In this document: piece after piece, positions 1-9,246 of the stretch
How positions within the stretch are numbered: position 1 is the first letter of the stretch
Layout of the letters: every line of letters begins with the position of its first letter
Assembly: GCF_007559275.1 (NCBI RefSeq)
Contig: NZ_VMHK01000002.1
Span: forward strand, 62,001-126,000
Length of the DNA: 64,000 nucleotides
Direction of reading: 5' to 3'
Origin: Bifidobacterium apousia
GTDB taxonomy: Bacteria > Actinomycetota > Actinomycetes > Actinomycetales > Bifidobacteriaceae
Notes under the pieces: model-generated
What the model saw: only the letters and a program-made list of their open reading frames with translations
What the model was told of the DNA's origin: nothing
The model's database searches: none
Program-made: the position numbers and the translations under genes

Positions 1-237
1 GTCGGGCCCCTGGGCGTGGCCCTGGTCATCACGGTTCTGGTCATGGCCCTGGGCGGGGTTTCCGGTGCGGCCATGAATCCTGCACGTGACTTTTCCGCTC
101 GATTGGCTTACTGCCTGCTGCCCATGTCCGGCAAGAAGGATGCGGACTGGAGCTACGCCTGGATACCCTTTGCCGGGCCGATCATCGGAGCCTGCATCGG
201 TGTGCTAGCTCCTGCTTGGATGGGGCTGCTGCCCTGA
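1..237 (+). CDS. Aquaporin/glycerol facilitator family protein, C-terminal part (partial)
   Basis: The reading frame is open from the first base and ends with TGA, so only the last 78 residues of the protein are present. They contain the motif NPARD, which matches the second NPA box of MIP-family channels (the NPARDxxxR form found in glycerol/water facilitators). It is followed by a Trp-rich loop and a final hydrophobic helix with small-residue packing (AGPIIGACIG). The product would be an inner-membrane channel passing water, glycerol or other small neutral solutes. The first NPA box and the selectivity-filter residues lie outside the window, so aquaporin and glyceroporin cannot be told apart. 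Confidence 0.85.
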   Translation, partial: VGPLGVALVITVLVMALGGVSGAAMNPARDFSARLAYCLLPMSGKKDADWSYAWIPFAGPIIGACIGVLAPAWMGLLP

Positions 238-254
238 TTGTCAGCATGGAAAAG

Positions 255-295
255 CCCTCGGCCCTGTCAGGGGGTTATTACGACAGGACCGGGGG
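255..295. terminator. Imperfect hairpin between convergent genes
   Basis: Bases 255-268 pair with 282-295, with one mismatch and one wobble, around a 13-base loop (inner arms CCTGTC/GACAGG). It lies 18 bases after the aquaporin stop and 26 bases before the stop of the opposing gene, so it could end transcription from both sides. There is no clear T-tract. Confidence 0.45.
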
Positions 296-320
296 TCGAG
301 TTGGTTAAGGCAGCTCGAAC

Positions 321-737
321 TCAGTAGCTGGCTGAGGTGGGCTCCTGGAAGCGGACTGTCAGCCCGCGGCCGTGGTGAAGGAACATCTCTGCACCGTGGC
401 GGTCGACGTCGCGATGGGTGAAGAGCATGCGGATGGCGAAGGCCGTCTGGACATCATCAGGCAGGTCCAGGAAGGCCTTGTGGGCATCCCATCCATCAGC
501 TGCGACAGCCTTGTTGGGTACGTAGGCGTATCCATAGCCGTCCTCGTCCACGTAGCCCAGGAACGGCAGATCCCATGCCTGGTGGTAGCTCAACTGATCC
601 TTGTAATCCTCGACCTTCTTGAGGGCCTCGTCGCTGATGCCGTATTTGCGTGCGACCTCGTTGGCCTTGGCGGTTTTCGCGTCGGCATCTTTTTCGAACA
701 TGGAAGTATCAACAACAATGACTGTATCGTCTGCCAT
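321..737 (-). CDS. Conserved-looking hypothetical protein, 138 aa
   Basis: I do not recognise this protein. The reading frame extends upstream, but the ATG at 737 (protein start MADDTVIVV) is preceded by AGAAAGG at a suitable distance, giving 138 residues. It is acidic at the N-terminus, with a lysine/alanine-rich helical stretch (residues about 15-45), then an aromatic and glycine-rich segment (GYVDEDGYGYAYV) and a His/Arg-rich C-terminal part. There is no signal peptide or membrane helix, so it is probably cytosolic. It converges on the aquaporin gene and stands alone. No function is inferred. Confidence 0.6.
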   Translation of the reverse strand: MADDTVIVVDTSMFEKDADAKTAKANEVARKYGISDEALKKVEDYKDQLSYHQAWDLPFLGYVDEDGYGYAYVPNKAVAADGWDAHKAFLDLPDDVQTAFAIRMLFTHRDVDRHGAEMFLHHGRGLTVRFQEPTSASY

Positions 738-973
738 GACTGACCTTTCTGTGTGACGGCCTGCACGTGTGGCAATCGACATCATGACCGTGCAGGGCCA
801 TGACCGTTCAGGTGACCGTCCATCGTCGACGGTGACCTCTGGATGCAAGATTCCTTCCACTTGCAAGAATAGCAAATTTCGTCTGCAGATAGGAGCAGGG
901 AACCGTGAGGTTCACCATAGGTGCCTGTCACTAGTGAAGAAGAGGCCCAGCTGTGTTCTCATGCGGCGAACGA

Positions 974-3900
974 TTAGCCCAGGTCAGCATCCTGATCCCT
1001 GCGATGCCGAAGCATGCACATCAGTGCCAGGCCGAGGACGGCAGTGCCGATAGCCAGCGCTACAGGCATGACTATGTCTGAGCCTGAGGCGGCTAGGGCT
1101 TGGGAATCTGCAGATGGCTTTGCTTGGTCATCAGAAGATTGGTTTCCTGCTGCCGGTTTTTGGCTATTGGAACTGGTTTGATCTGGTTTGTTGGATGCAT
1201 GATCGGACTCGCTCGGCTTGTTCGGCTTGTTTGGTTCTACCGGCGGATTTGGCTTGTCACGTCCTCCAGAGTTGCCAGAGTCGTCGGGGTTATCCGGCTT
1301 GGCCTGGTAGGTGTTGGTGAAGGTGGTGTCCTTGCTGGTGATGGTGGCTTGGAGCTGGCCTTGCTGGTCGTCGGTGACGTGGACGTCGACCGTGGCCGTG
1401 TGCCGGTCGTAGGTGATGCCGGGCAGGCTGCCCTGGTCCTCGCGGATGGTGTAGTGGTAGTCGCCGGGCTGGTCCAAGGTCAGGTCGTTGAAGACGATCC
1501 TGCCCTGGGCGTCGTTGGATGCCGAGCCCGCTTCATGGCCGGTCTCCCCGTCGTACAGGTGGAAGGTGAACTCGTTGGCCTTCAGGTCCCGGCCCTGCAG
1601 GTGCTTGGTGGCGGTGATGACGGGCTTGGCCGGCTTGGCCTGGTATGTGTTGGTGAAGGTGGGGTTGTTGCCGTCGATGGTGGCTTGGAGCTGGCCTTGC
1701 TGGTCGTCGGTGACGTGGACGGTGATCCGGTGCGTCTTCTGGTCGTAGGTGATGCCGGGCAGGCTGCCCTGGTCCTCGCTCACGGAGTACGTGTAGTCGC
1801 CGGCCTCGGTCAGGGTCTGGTCGGGGAATGCGACGGCCCCGTCGGCCTTGTTGGATGCCTGGGCGAGCTGCTTGCCGTCCTTGGACAGTTGGAAGCTGAA
1901 CTCATTGTCTTTCAGGTTTCGGCCTTGCAGGTGCTTGGTGGCGATGAGGTTCACCGTGGCCGGCTGGGCCTTGTAGTGGTTGGTGAAGACCGCCGTGTCT
2001 ATTTTGTTGCCCTTGCTGTCAGTCCATTGCGCCTTGGCGGTACGGTGCAACTGAGCCGCATCGGTCGTCAAAGTGATGGTCAGGATTGCAGTGCTCTGAT
2101 CATACGTCAGGCCAGGAATGGAGCCGGTTTCCTGGTGTATGCGATACTTGTAGCTGCCATCGTCGGGCAGAGCATACACATTGACGGGCACCTGGGAATC
2201 TTGATTATTGGCATTTACGATGATTCGGCTAAGCAGGGCTGCAGAGGGTGCACCATGCAAGGGTTCGACAGTCAGTGCGAAGGAGTCTGAGTTGAGCCAG
2301 TTCCTGCCTTGAATCTGTACTTTGACTCCTGCAGACACTTCATTGGTGTCCATTGGTCCTGTCAAGCCACAGTTGTTGAAATTCAGGGATTGGCTGGCTG
2401 CGTCCACCATATCCTCGGCCTTCTGGAACTTAATATCCTTGATGACGGCGCCGTTCATGGTTCCGTTCTCCAGTATGTCGCTGGCTGAGGAGTTTTCGCT
2501 CGGGCTGGCTCCGCTGGCCTTTTGGATTGTCGTAGACAGGTGGGTCCAGTTCGTATTCGGAGCGGGGTCGAACCGCAGGTGGAATTGCCCTGCCGGTATA
2601 TTGGTCAGTTCGTACTTGCCCTGGGAATCAGATTTTGTGCTCAGATCATCATGTGGGGTGACGACCGACTTGGCGGGCTTGTCGTCAGAATCATTGAGCA
2701 GGGTCACTTTGACATTTTTAAGCAGAATATCTTCCGAAGAGCGGGTGCCGTCCCCATTGACGTCGTACCATACGATGCCACTGATGGAACGTTGAACAAC
2801 CATGGCCTGGGCAGGCATTTGGTTCAGTGCATTGCCCCAGCGATTCCGATAGAGGTCGCCGGAGGAGTTGTTTCCGGGGTTTATATGGAAAGTAATGTCA
2901 TAGCGGAATTGGTCGGGCTGCCCATCGATGATGAAGGCCCAGGCGACCACGTTTTCAGGCATTTTCACTTCGCCACTTGTTGTGTCCAAGTCAGCCTTGT
3001 CCCAAGAGAGGTATTCCTGGGATTGTATGGAACTCGTGTCATTCACCCGCCATCGAGAATCTGTGGTGTAGCGGATGGTGATTCGGCTCAGACTAGCCCC
3101 CGCCGAAGCTTTTATGCTCATATCGGCAAAAGTGGGTTCCCCGTGGAAGTCGGGTTTGCCGCTTGTCTGTTTGTACGGCATGATGTCGATGGCATAGTGA
3201 TGTTGCTTGCCGCTGCCTGAGGTGCTGCTCAGCATGTTGGTGAAGCCGATTGGTGCACCGGCTTCATTCGTATCCTGTACGGCCGAAGTGGAAAGGCTGG
3301 TGGTGTTGGTCCGCCAAGCGTGGATAGTGAAGGAGTCGGCAGTCTTCAAGTATGTGTTGGGCTGGGACATATTCTGTTTTGACTGAACTGTGGCAGAGGT
3401 CGTCAGGTCTTCGTTGGAGCCGATGTCTTTGCTAGGGTCAGTCAGGTCACCCAGGGAGGTGGAGAAGTGGATGACGCGGTTGTTGCCGTCCACAGGGATG
3501 TTCGTCAGTGTCCAGGACAGAGTGGTGATTCCGGTTACGGAGTCCGTGCTCACTGATGGCTCACAGGCGGTTCCGCCCTCTATGTGGCCCATTTCAGGCG
3601 TGGCTTCCGTATATGTGCCACCCAATCGGGCGCTGCCGGGGATGTAGTGGAGCTTTGCCGGTAGTTTGTCGGTGATGTAGAGTTCAGTTTTGGCGCCCTT
3701 GTTGGCTTGGGAAGCTGATGTGCCGGTGTTGATGGTTAGCCGCCAGTCAACGAACCGTTGATCGCTGTCTATGTCAAAGTATTCTTTGGGTTTGGAATTG
3801 GTGCTTTTTTGTGCCACGGCGTTGGAGATGGTGTTGGTTTCGCCGGCTACATAGAGGCTGTCCCCGTGTTCATTGCCGCCGGTGTCTCCGCCCAGGTAAC

Positions 3901-6412
3901 CGTTTATTTGGTCATAGCTGGCCTTGGTATAGCCTCCGACCGACGTGGCTAAGACGGGGGGTTTGGCTTTGGCCAGTTCGTAGGGGTTCTGTTGCTTGGC
4001 CCAGTCCTCCCATTCCTGATCGCTGGAGTTCTCGGGGCTTAGCCCGGCCATAGCTGCTAATTGGCTGCGGGTGAAAGTGCGTGAAACTGATGTCAGCTGG
4101 GCTACCGAACCTACTTTGGCATCGGGGAGGACGTTGATCACAAATCCGCCGAAGCCGAATCGGGAATTCTCTTCGGCAAAACTGGTGGGCGCGGCGGTGT
4201 GCCCGCCCAGCAGCATGCCTACAACCGTGCCATGCTTCTTTGCATCCTCCTGCGTGCTATAAAAGTTCAGATCCTCTATGTCGGCATTGGCTTGCTCAGT
4301 GTCGTTTTTCCAGTCCTTTCCGTCGGGTTTGGTGGCGTACATGACCAGTTCCTGTGATGGGTTTTGATCGCTCGTTCGCTCGTATTTATCGTATTTGCTG
4401 TTCTGCCAGATGCCATTGACCCAAGGAATATCCAGACCTGCGGGGTCTGGCAGTCTAACGACCTTTGGGTCGATCTTGACCAAGGACATTCCCAGCAGAG
4501 GCAGATCGGCCTTGCTGGTTTTGAAGTTGAAGCCGGCCGTTACCCGCACTTTGGTCCCTGCGACTGCTGAGTCGGTCCCCCGTAGGTTGTCAGGAGCATT
4601 CCACCACCCGCAGTCCACGCCGTCATCAAAATAGTTAGGAGCCGTCATACAACTGTACTGAATGATGTTGCTGATGCCTGCCTTTATTGTGCTGGAGCCT
4701 AGCGTGAAGATGACGTTATGCCACATGTCATCGGACTGGTCGGTTTGGTTTGACGTGTCCGTGGGGCCGGTGGCAGGGGGTAAAGACTGGTTTGATAGCG
4801 ATTTCGCACTCAGGTTGCCGTCGTCGACCTTGCTCTGCAGGCTGAGGCCGGTCTGTCCATAGTAGTTGGCCACGTCCTTGCCGTCGACAGTGGAGGGGTT
4901 GAAGACATATAGGTAACCAGTGGAGATTTCGGCCACTTCTTGTCGCGTGCAGTCAGTCGAGGCCAGGGCAGGCGTGCACTTGGCGCCTGGTGCATAGGTG
5001 TGTCCCAGGTAGGGGAAGGGGTCGTTGGTTTTATAGTCCTTCAAAGTCAGGTCCAGCCTGAGGCCCTGGCTGTTCCGCTGTTCAGCCACGGTGTATTGAC
5101 CATTGCCTTGGACTTGGTCCTTCCCGGCCGTGCCACCCGTGGATCGGGCATAGCCATAGTTGCTGAGAGTGGGTCTCCAGCCCTGATCACCGGTGTTGCG
5201 TCCGCTGTTGTTGAAGTCGCCGTCGATGGTGCCGATGTCCCAGAAGTAGGGTTGCAGATCCGCTATCTTCGGGTAGGCATCTCCGCCAGCGGTCTGCCAC
5301 AAATTGCTCAGTGACAGGGAAAAGGTAATGGGGCCAGTGGGAACCTCCAGACCCTTGAGACCCTTGGTTCGATCGGGCCAACGCATGTCAACGGCCCAGT
5401 TGAACTTGCTGATGATCCCCTTGCGCTTACCCAGCTCATGGTTGGGGTAATTGCTGGCGGCTGGGGTGTTGAAGTCGAAGGTTTGGTTGCCGGAGCCTTC
5501 ATTGGTTCCGCCAGTGATTCGCAGGTTCAGATTGAGCTTGGCTGATACGGTGACCGGATCGGACGTGGCCGAAGCAGGATCGGTCTTGGTGACAGTATCC
5601 GGAGCGCCCCAGGCCTGGATTTCGGGGGCGAATTTGCTGCCATTGGCCATGCTTCGGACCCGGAGGACCAGAGTGACGCTGGAGGATCCCGGAATAACGG
5701 TAGACAAAGTCGGTGTTGCGGTGAGTAGCCTGTAAACGGTAAGCACCTGTGTCGGATGACCGTCGATGGTCTCTGTGGTTTGCTTTGGCTGGTACCCCGG
5801 CGTATTGTCCACCCAGCCCATGGAATCCACATCAAAGGTGACCTGGTCTTCAGGCTGGCTCAGTTTGAATTGGAAGCCTATTCGGCCCCGGCGGTAACTG
5901 GTTGTCTCGTTGCGGGTATTTACGGCGAAAGAGTAGGTGTAGGACAACTTATCGAAAGTGCGCACTATGTCATTGTCCGCATCGTGGTCATTGCCGGGGT
6001 TGTTGTCGTTGTCGAAAGGAGCCGTGCCGGTGGAGCGTGAGGCCTGGGACAGTGTGGTGACCACGGCGTCGTCGGTGTCCAGCATGTCCTTGATGACCGA
6101 TCTGGTGGTCGGCTTTCTGCTGGGTTGTACGGGCGCGGCCTGGTTCGAGGCGGTTGACTTCGACTGCTGAGTGGTTTGGGCTGCCTCGGATGCGGCGGTG
6201 TCTAACTGCGGAGTCGAGGTCTGGATCGATGTGGACGATGCCTGGTTTGTGGCAGTCGCTTGCTGTGCATGTGCCGTTGGAGATGTCGACGTGGAGGCCG
6301 TGGTCCGGGCATCCGCTGTTTGCCCGCCATCAGCCAAGGCCATAGTGGGTATCAACATGGCCATAGTCATCAGGCCGGCCAGGACTTTTCCGCTCAAATT
6401 ACCCTTTGCCAC
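974..6412 (-). CDS. Large cell-wall-anchored surface protein with pilin-type isopeptide domains, 1812 aa
   Basis: This is a secreted, wall-anchored adhesin-like protein. The GTG start at 6412 follows AAAAGGAGAAAC. Residues 1-27 form a signal peptide (MAKGNLSGKV..., probable cleavage after ALA). A Ser/Thr/Gln-rich linker follows, then a long beta-rich region up to about residue 1200. An SdrD_B/Cna-B-like unit (GIVWYDVNGDG) lies at about 1205-1280. Three tandem streptococcal-pilin-type isopeptide domains lie at about 1367-1482, 1490-1590 and 1596-1704; the last two share the pattern TKHLQGR.L..NEF, EDQGSLPGITYD and FTNTYQAKP. A Pro/Ser/Asn-rich wall-spanning stretch leads to LAASG at 1773-1777, a hydrophobic helix (about 1781-1799) and the basic tail RHRRD. 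The anchor motif differs from LPXTG. No sortase or second pilin subunit lies nearby, so a single adhesin is more likely than a pilus operon. Binding target unknown. Confidence 0.85.
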   Translation of the reverse strand: MAKGNLSGKVLAGLMTMAMLIPTMALADGGQTADARTTASTSTSPTAHAQQATATNQASSTSIQTSTPQLDTAASEAAQTTQQSKSTASNQAAPVQPSRKPTTRSVIKDMLDTDDAVVTTLSQASRSTGTAPFDNDNNPGNDHDADNDIVRTFDKLSYTYSFAVNTRNETTSYRRGRIGFQFKLSQPEDQVTFDVDSMGWVDNTPGYQPKQTTETIDGHPTQVLTVYRLLTATPTLSTVIPGSSSVTLVLRVRSMANGSKFAPEIQAWGAPDTVTKTDPASATSDPVTVSAKLNLNLRITGGTNEGSGNQTFDFNTPAASNYPNHELGKRKGIISKFNWAVDMRWPDRTKGLKGLEVPTGPITFSLSLSNLWQTAGGDAYPKIADLQPYFWDIGTIDGDFNNSGRNTGDQGWRPTLSNYGYARSTGGTAGKDQVQGNGQYTVAEQRNSQGLRLDLTLKDYKTNDPFPYLGHTYAPGAKCTPALASTDCTRQEVAEISTGYLYVFNPSTVDGKDVANYYGQTGLSLQSKVDDGNLSAKSLSNQSLPPATGPTDTSNQTDQSDDMWHNVIFTLGSSTIKAGISNIIQYSCMTAPNYFDDGVDCGWWNAPDNLRGTDSAVAGTKVRVTAGFNFKTSKADLPLLGMSLVKIDPKVVRLPDPAGLDIPWVNGIWQNSKYDKYERTSDQNPSQELVMYATKPDGKDWKNDTEQANADIEDLNFYSTQEDAKKHGTVVGMLLGGHTAAPTSFAEENSRFGFGGFVINVLPDAKVGSVAQLTSVSRTFTRSQLAAMAGLSPENSSDQEWEDWAKQQNPYELAKAKPPVLATSVGGYTKASYDQINGYLGGDTGGNEHGDSLYVAGETNTISNAVAQKSTNSKPKEYFDIDSDQRFVDWRLTINTGTSASQANKGAKTELYITDKLPAKLHYIPGSARLGGTYTEATPEMGHIEGGTACEPSVSTDSVTGITTLSWTLTNIPVDGNNRVIHFSTSLGDLTDPSKDIGSNEDLTTSATVQSKQNMSQPNTYLKTADSFTIHAWRTNTTSLSTSAVQDTNEAGAPIGFTNMLSSTSGSGKQHHYAIDIMPYKQTSGKPDFHGEPTFADMSIKASAGASLSRITIRYTTDSRWRVNDTSSIQSQEYLSWDKADLDTTSGEVKMPENVVAWAFIIDGQPDQFRYDITFHINPGNNSSGDLYRNRWGNALNQMPAQAMVVQRSISGIVWYDVNGDGTRSSEDILLKNVKVTLLNDSDDKPAKSVVTPHDDLSTKSDSQGKYELTNIPAGQFHLRFDPAPNTNWTHLSTTIQKASGASPSENSSASDILENGTMNGAVIKDIKFQKAEDMVDAASQSLNFNNCGLTGPMDTNEVSAGVKVQIQGRNWLNSDSFALTVEPLHGAPSAALLSRIIVNANNQDSQVPVNVYALPDDGSYKYRIHQETGSIPGLTYDQSTAILTITLTTDAAQLHRTAKAQWTDSKGNKIDTAVFTNHYKAQPATVNLIATKHLQGRNLKDNEFSFQLSKDGKQLAQASNKADGAVAFPDQTLTEAGDYTYSVSEDQGSLPGITYDQKTHRITVHVTDDQQGQLQATIDGNNPTFTNTYQAKPAKPVITATKHLQGRDLKANEFTFHLYDGETGHEAGSASNDAQGRIVFNDLTLDQPGDYHYTIREDQGSLPGITYDRHTATVDVHVTDDQQGQLQATITSKDTTFTNTYQAKPDNPDDSGNSGGRDKPNPPVEPNKPNKPSESDHASNKPDQTSSNSQKPAAGNQSSDDQAKPSADSQALAASGSDIVMPVALAIGTAVLGLALMCMLRHRRDQDADLG
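1294..1965 (-). repeat. Tandem ~336-bp coding repeat in the surface-protein gene
   Basis: Bases 1294-1629 and 1630-1965 are two adjacent copies of a repeat of about 336 bp (112 residues) encoding the last two isopeptide domains. Stretches such as GGCTTGGAGCTGGCCTTGC and GGTGATGCCGGGCAGGCTG recur at the same phase. Similarity is strong at the DNA level, which suggests recent duplication or ongoing gene conversion. Confidence 0.75.
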
Positions 6413-6617
6413 GTTTCTCCTTTTGAGCGCCGACGACCGCCTGGGGCGTCGGGCCGGGCATCCCTTTCAGGTCATCCGGTCGACTGTCTACGATGGTTAT
6501 TGAGTCATCCGATAATAATGCTATAGAGCAGTATACAAAATCACTGGTTATGATCCCGCTATTGATATGCGCCTCCGAAGAAAAAGGGTCAACAATGGAC
6601 AGAGCAAGGAGGCCCGC

Positions 6618-7868
6618 ATGAGTGAACGGGATCATCGTGAGCCTTCGGCGGTCGGTCCTCCAGGTCACGGAATGCGCGAGCGGTCGGTTGTTTACGGGTT
6701 TTTCATCATTATGGGTATCGGTACTTCGGCCTGGATTTCTCGTCTGCCAACAGTCAAGAGCAGTCTCGGTCTGCAGCCTTCGGGCCTGGCTCTGATGACC
6801 ATCCTGGGCGGATGCGGCGCTCTGGTCGGCATGCTGGTCTCGGGAGTGCTGACTGATCGGCTGGGCGTGCGCCGGGCCATGCTGCTGGCAGCCTCCACCT
6901 GGTGCCTGGGGATGGTGATCGCGGCCTTGGCCGTCACTCTGCGTTCGGTGCCAGGGGTAGTTTTGGGCCTGCTCTTCAATTCGGCGGGAATCAGCCTCTG
7001 GGGGACGGTCAACACTGTCGAGGCCGGTGCAGTGGAGCGCTTCTCCTCTCGGTCCATAATGCCGCGCTTCCATGCCTCATATAGCCTGGGCATGTTTCTA
7101 GCCCTGGGTCTGGGTTCGCTCCTGTCTCATCTTGGTGTAGCCATAGGCGCGCACCTGGCGGTCAATGCGCTGGTCAGCCTGGCTCTGGTGGTCGCCTGCG
7201 TTCTGCTCTGCCCGGCTCAGCCTCTAGGGGATTGCAAGGGCGGCGCTGACGACGAACGTTCGGATCGGCAGGAGGGGTCAGGGCAATCGTCCGCCTTTGG
7301 CAAGCAGTTGGCGGCTTGGGGCGATGCCCTGGTGCTCATGCTTGCCCTGATCAACGTGGCCCTGGAGGCCAGCGAGGGTGCCGTCAACGACTGGAGCGGT
7401 ATTGGCCTGGTCGATGCCTTCGGCGTCCCTGAGTCTCAAGCCGGTCTTGCTCCCACGATTTTCGCTGCGGCCATGATCGTCTCAAGGTTGCTGGGTACGC
7501 ACTTGATCGAAGGATTGGGGGACATGCGCTCGTTGGTCCTGACCCTTCTGGTCTCAGCTCTGGGCATCCTGGTCTACGCTCTTTCGCCCTCTTTCGTGTT
7601 GAGCCTTGTGGGCACTGGGATCTGGGGCGTCGGAGCAGCTCTGGGCGTACCTATCGTCACCACGCTGGCAACCAAGGATCCGGCCATGGCAGCCCAGCGC
7701 GCTTCGGTCATCTCCACCGCCTACTACGGAGTCTCCTGGATCATTCCCCCGGCCATCGGGTTTTTGGCCGACCATACCGGTGTCAGGCCGGCGCTGTTGC
7801 CCTTGGCGTTCTTGCTGGTGGCGGTCACCCTCCTGGTGCCCCCGGTGTCCAGGCTCACTCGGGAATAA
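6618..7868 (+). CDS. MFS transporter, YbjJ/FucP-like type, 416 aa
   Basis: This is a polytopic membrane transporter of the major facilitator superfamily. The ATG at 6618 (MSERDHRE) follows AAGGAGG; the upstream in-frame extension has no such signal. It has about 12 hydrophobic segments, the MFS loop motif DRLGVRRAMLL between helices 2 and 3, and the early motif SAWISRLPTVKSSLGL typical of the YbjJ-like branch. A charged central loop (about residues 215-235, rich in D, R, Q and S) separates the two halves. Substrate unknown; neighbours give no clue, since it is transcribed away from the surface-protein gene and no regulator or enzyme is joined to it. Confidence 0.85.
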   Translation: MSERDHREPSAVGPPGHGMRERSVVYGFFIIMGIGTSAWISRLPTVKSSLGLQPSGLALMTILGGCGALVGMLVSGVLTDRLGVRRAMLLAASTWCLGMVIAALAVTLRSVPGVVLGLLFNSAGISLWGTVNTVEAGAVERFSSRSIMPRFHASYSLGMFLALGLGSLLSHLGVAIGAHLAVNALVSLALVVACVLLCPAQPLGDCKGGADDERSDRQEGSGQSSAFGKQLAAWGDALVLMLALINVALEASEGAVNDWSGIGLVDAFGVPESQAGLAPTIFAAAMIVSRLLGTHLIEGLGDMRSLVLTLLVSALGILVYALSPSFVLSLVGTGIWGVGAALGVPIVTTLATKDPAMAAQRASVISTAYYGVSWIIPPAIGFLADHTGVRPALLPLAFLLVAVTLLVPPVSRLTRE

Positions 7869-7875
7869 TGCCCTT

Positions 7876-7899
7876 CGGTTGGCAAAACTCCGCCAACCG
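7876..7899 (+). terminator. Hairpin after the MFS gene
   Basis: CGGTTGGC (7876-7883) and GCCAACCG (7892-7899) form an 8-bp perfect stem with an 8-base loop, 8 bases after the MFS stop. The T-tract is weak. Confidence 0.45.
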
Positions 7900-8023
7900 G
7901 TTGTCGGGCGAAGTACGGTCTTTGGGCAGATATTCGGATTCAAACAGCCGTTCCCAAATATTGCCGTACGTGTCAGCGAATCTTATGGATGCAGCATCCA
8001 GTCGGCACCGGCCCTGAGGATTG

Positions 8024-8392
8024 TCAATAGGTCAGATGGATGCCTTTCCCTGCCAGATTCTCCAAGCACTCCTGCAGATAGGTTGCATCGTGCTCGGGAT
8101 AGATGGGGTCCGTCAACGGCGCTGCAGTTAAATTCTTGTATGGCGGGCAATGCCTGCCGCGGTAGAGCGGGTCATACCAAGCGGGATCAGGATGGTAGCC
8201 GCGCTCGCGCATCATTGCCATGACCAGCAGATGAAATTGAAAGAGCTTGTATGGGGAGTAGCAGAAGACATAGTCAACGGTGGCATGCCGTCGACCCCAT
8301 CCAAGGCCCCGCAGGGCGGTGATCTCCCTATGCTGGCCCAGCAGCTGCTGTCTGGGAAGCAGTGGGATTAAATCTTGATGCCACAGTCGCAT
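8024..8392 (-). CDS. Pyrimidine-dimer DNA glycosylase / endonuclease V-like protein, 122 aa
   Basis: The sequence matches the small family annotated as pyrimidine dimer DNA glycosylase (T4 endonuclease V-like): MRLWHQDLIPLLPRQQLLGQ near the start, then ALRGLGWGRRHATVDYVF, then YHPDPAWYDPLYRGRHCPPY. Members are predicted to nick DNA at UV-induced cyclobutane dimers and are about this long. The ATG at 8392 begins the conserved MRLWH motif and is preceded by GAGGGGGG; the longer frame adds 32 residues outside the family pattern. It sits alone between an MFS gene and an SDR gene. The family match is strong; the exact lesion specificity is inferred from the family name only. Confidence 0.8.
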   Translation of the reverse strand: MRLWHQDLIPLLPRQQLLGQHREITALRGLGWGRRHATVDYVFCYSPYKLFQFHLLVMAMMRERGYHPDPAWYDPLYRGRHCPPYKNLTAAPLTDPIYPEHDATYLQECLENLAGKGIHLTY

Positions 8393-8505
8393 GACACCCC
8401 CCTCGTTGGGGGCATAAGTGAACCCCTCCCTCAGCCTAGCCGCTTGCATTGCTGTGAGGCGGACTGGCAGAAGAAGGGGTTGGGGCAAGTCCTTAATGGA
8501 ATTCC

Positions 8506-9246
8506 TTACTGGGCGATGAATCCGCCGTCCACAACGAATTCGGCACCCAGCGCAAACTTGGATTCGTCGCTGGCCAGATAGACGCAGATCTCGCCGATGT
8601 CCTGAGGCTCGCCGATATGGCCCAGGGGCGTCAGCTTGCTCATTCTGTCTTCAAGGCTCTGGCTGATCAGAGGGGTCTTGATGAATCCAGGATGGACCGA
8701 GTTGACGCGAACGCCGTAACCATTGTTGGCGGAATCCAGGGCGGCGGACTTGGTGAGCAGCCTGGTGCCGCCCTTGCTGGCGTTGTAGGCTCCGGCCCGG
8801 CTCAGGCCCACGAAGCCCTCGATGGAGGAGATGTTGATAATGGATCCGCCCCGGCCTTTCATGACCCTCATGCCATGCTTGGTGCCCAGGAAGGTTCCGT
8901 TCAGATTGATGGCGATGATCTTCTTCCAGTCATCGTAGCTTTCCTCGTCCATGGTGACACCTTTGTCGCCGACGCCGGCGTTGTTGACCACGGTGGTCAG
9001 CTGGCCCAGCTTCTTTTCAACGGTGTCGATGGTGGAGACCCACTGGTCCTCGTCCGTCACGTCCAAGGTGTGGAAGACGACCTGCCCGGGATGCTCCTGC
9101 ATGAAGCTGCGGGAGGCATCGGTCTCCTTGATGTCGGTAAGGGCCACCTTGGCTCCCTCGCGGACGAAGCATTCGGCGATGCCCACGCCCATGCCGCCGG
9201 TTCCTCCGGTAATGATGGCTACCTTACCTTGTAGACGATCAGTCAT
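8506..9246 (-). CDS. SDR oxidoreductase, R-specific alcohol dehydrogenase-like, 246 aa
   Basis: A classical short-chain dehydrogenase/reductase. It has the cofactor motif TGGTGGMG (residues 13-20), NNAG, the catalytic serine in NISSIEGFVG, the YNASK active-site Tyr/Lys pair, and the C-terminal end GAEFVVDGGF. Overall it closely resembles the Lactobacillus R-specific alcohol dehydrogenase (HPGFIKTPL, GHIGEPQDI.EICVYLASDESKFA), so a likely role is NAD(P)H-dependent reduction of ketones or aldehydes to alcohols in the cytosol. The ATG at 9246 has AAGGAG five bases upstream; the in-frame GTG at 9252 overlaps that site and was not used. It is monocistronic. The substrate is not determined by sequence. 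Confidence 0.88.
   Translation of the reverse strand: MTDRLQGKVAIITGGTGGMGVGIAECFVREGAKVALTDIKETDASRSFMQEHPGQVVFHTLDVTDEDQWVSTIDTVEKKLGQLTTVVNNAGVGDKGVTMDEESYDDWKKIIAINLNGTFLGTKHGMRVMKGRGGSIINISSIEGFVGLSRAGAYNASKGGTRLLTKSAALDSANNGYGVRVNSVHPGFIKTPLISQSLEDRMSKLTPLGHIGEPQDIGEICVYLASDESKFALGAEFVVDGGFIAQ

Noticed and set aside
1294-1965. Direct repeats considered as a CRISPR array
   Set aside because: The repeats are long, adjacent, in frame and encode protein domains, with no spacers.
1100-2290. Plus-strand frame of 396 codons inside the surface-protein gene
   Set aside because: It is antisense to repeated coding DNA; its Gly/Val/Leu-rich repeats mirror the pilin domains and it has no start signal.
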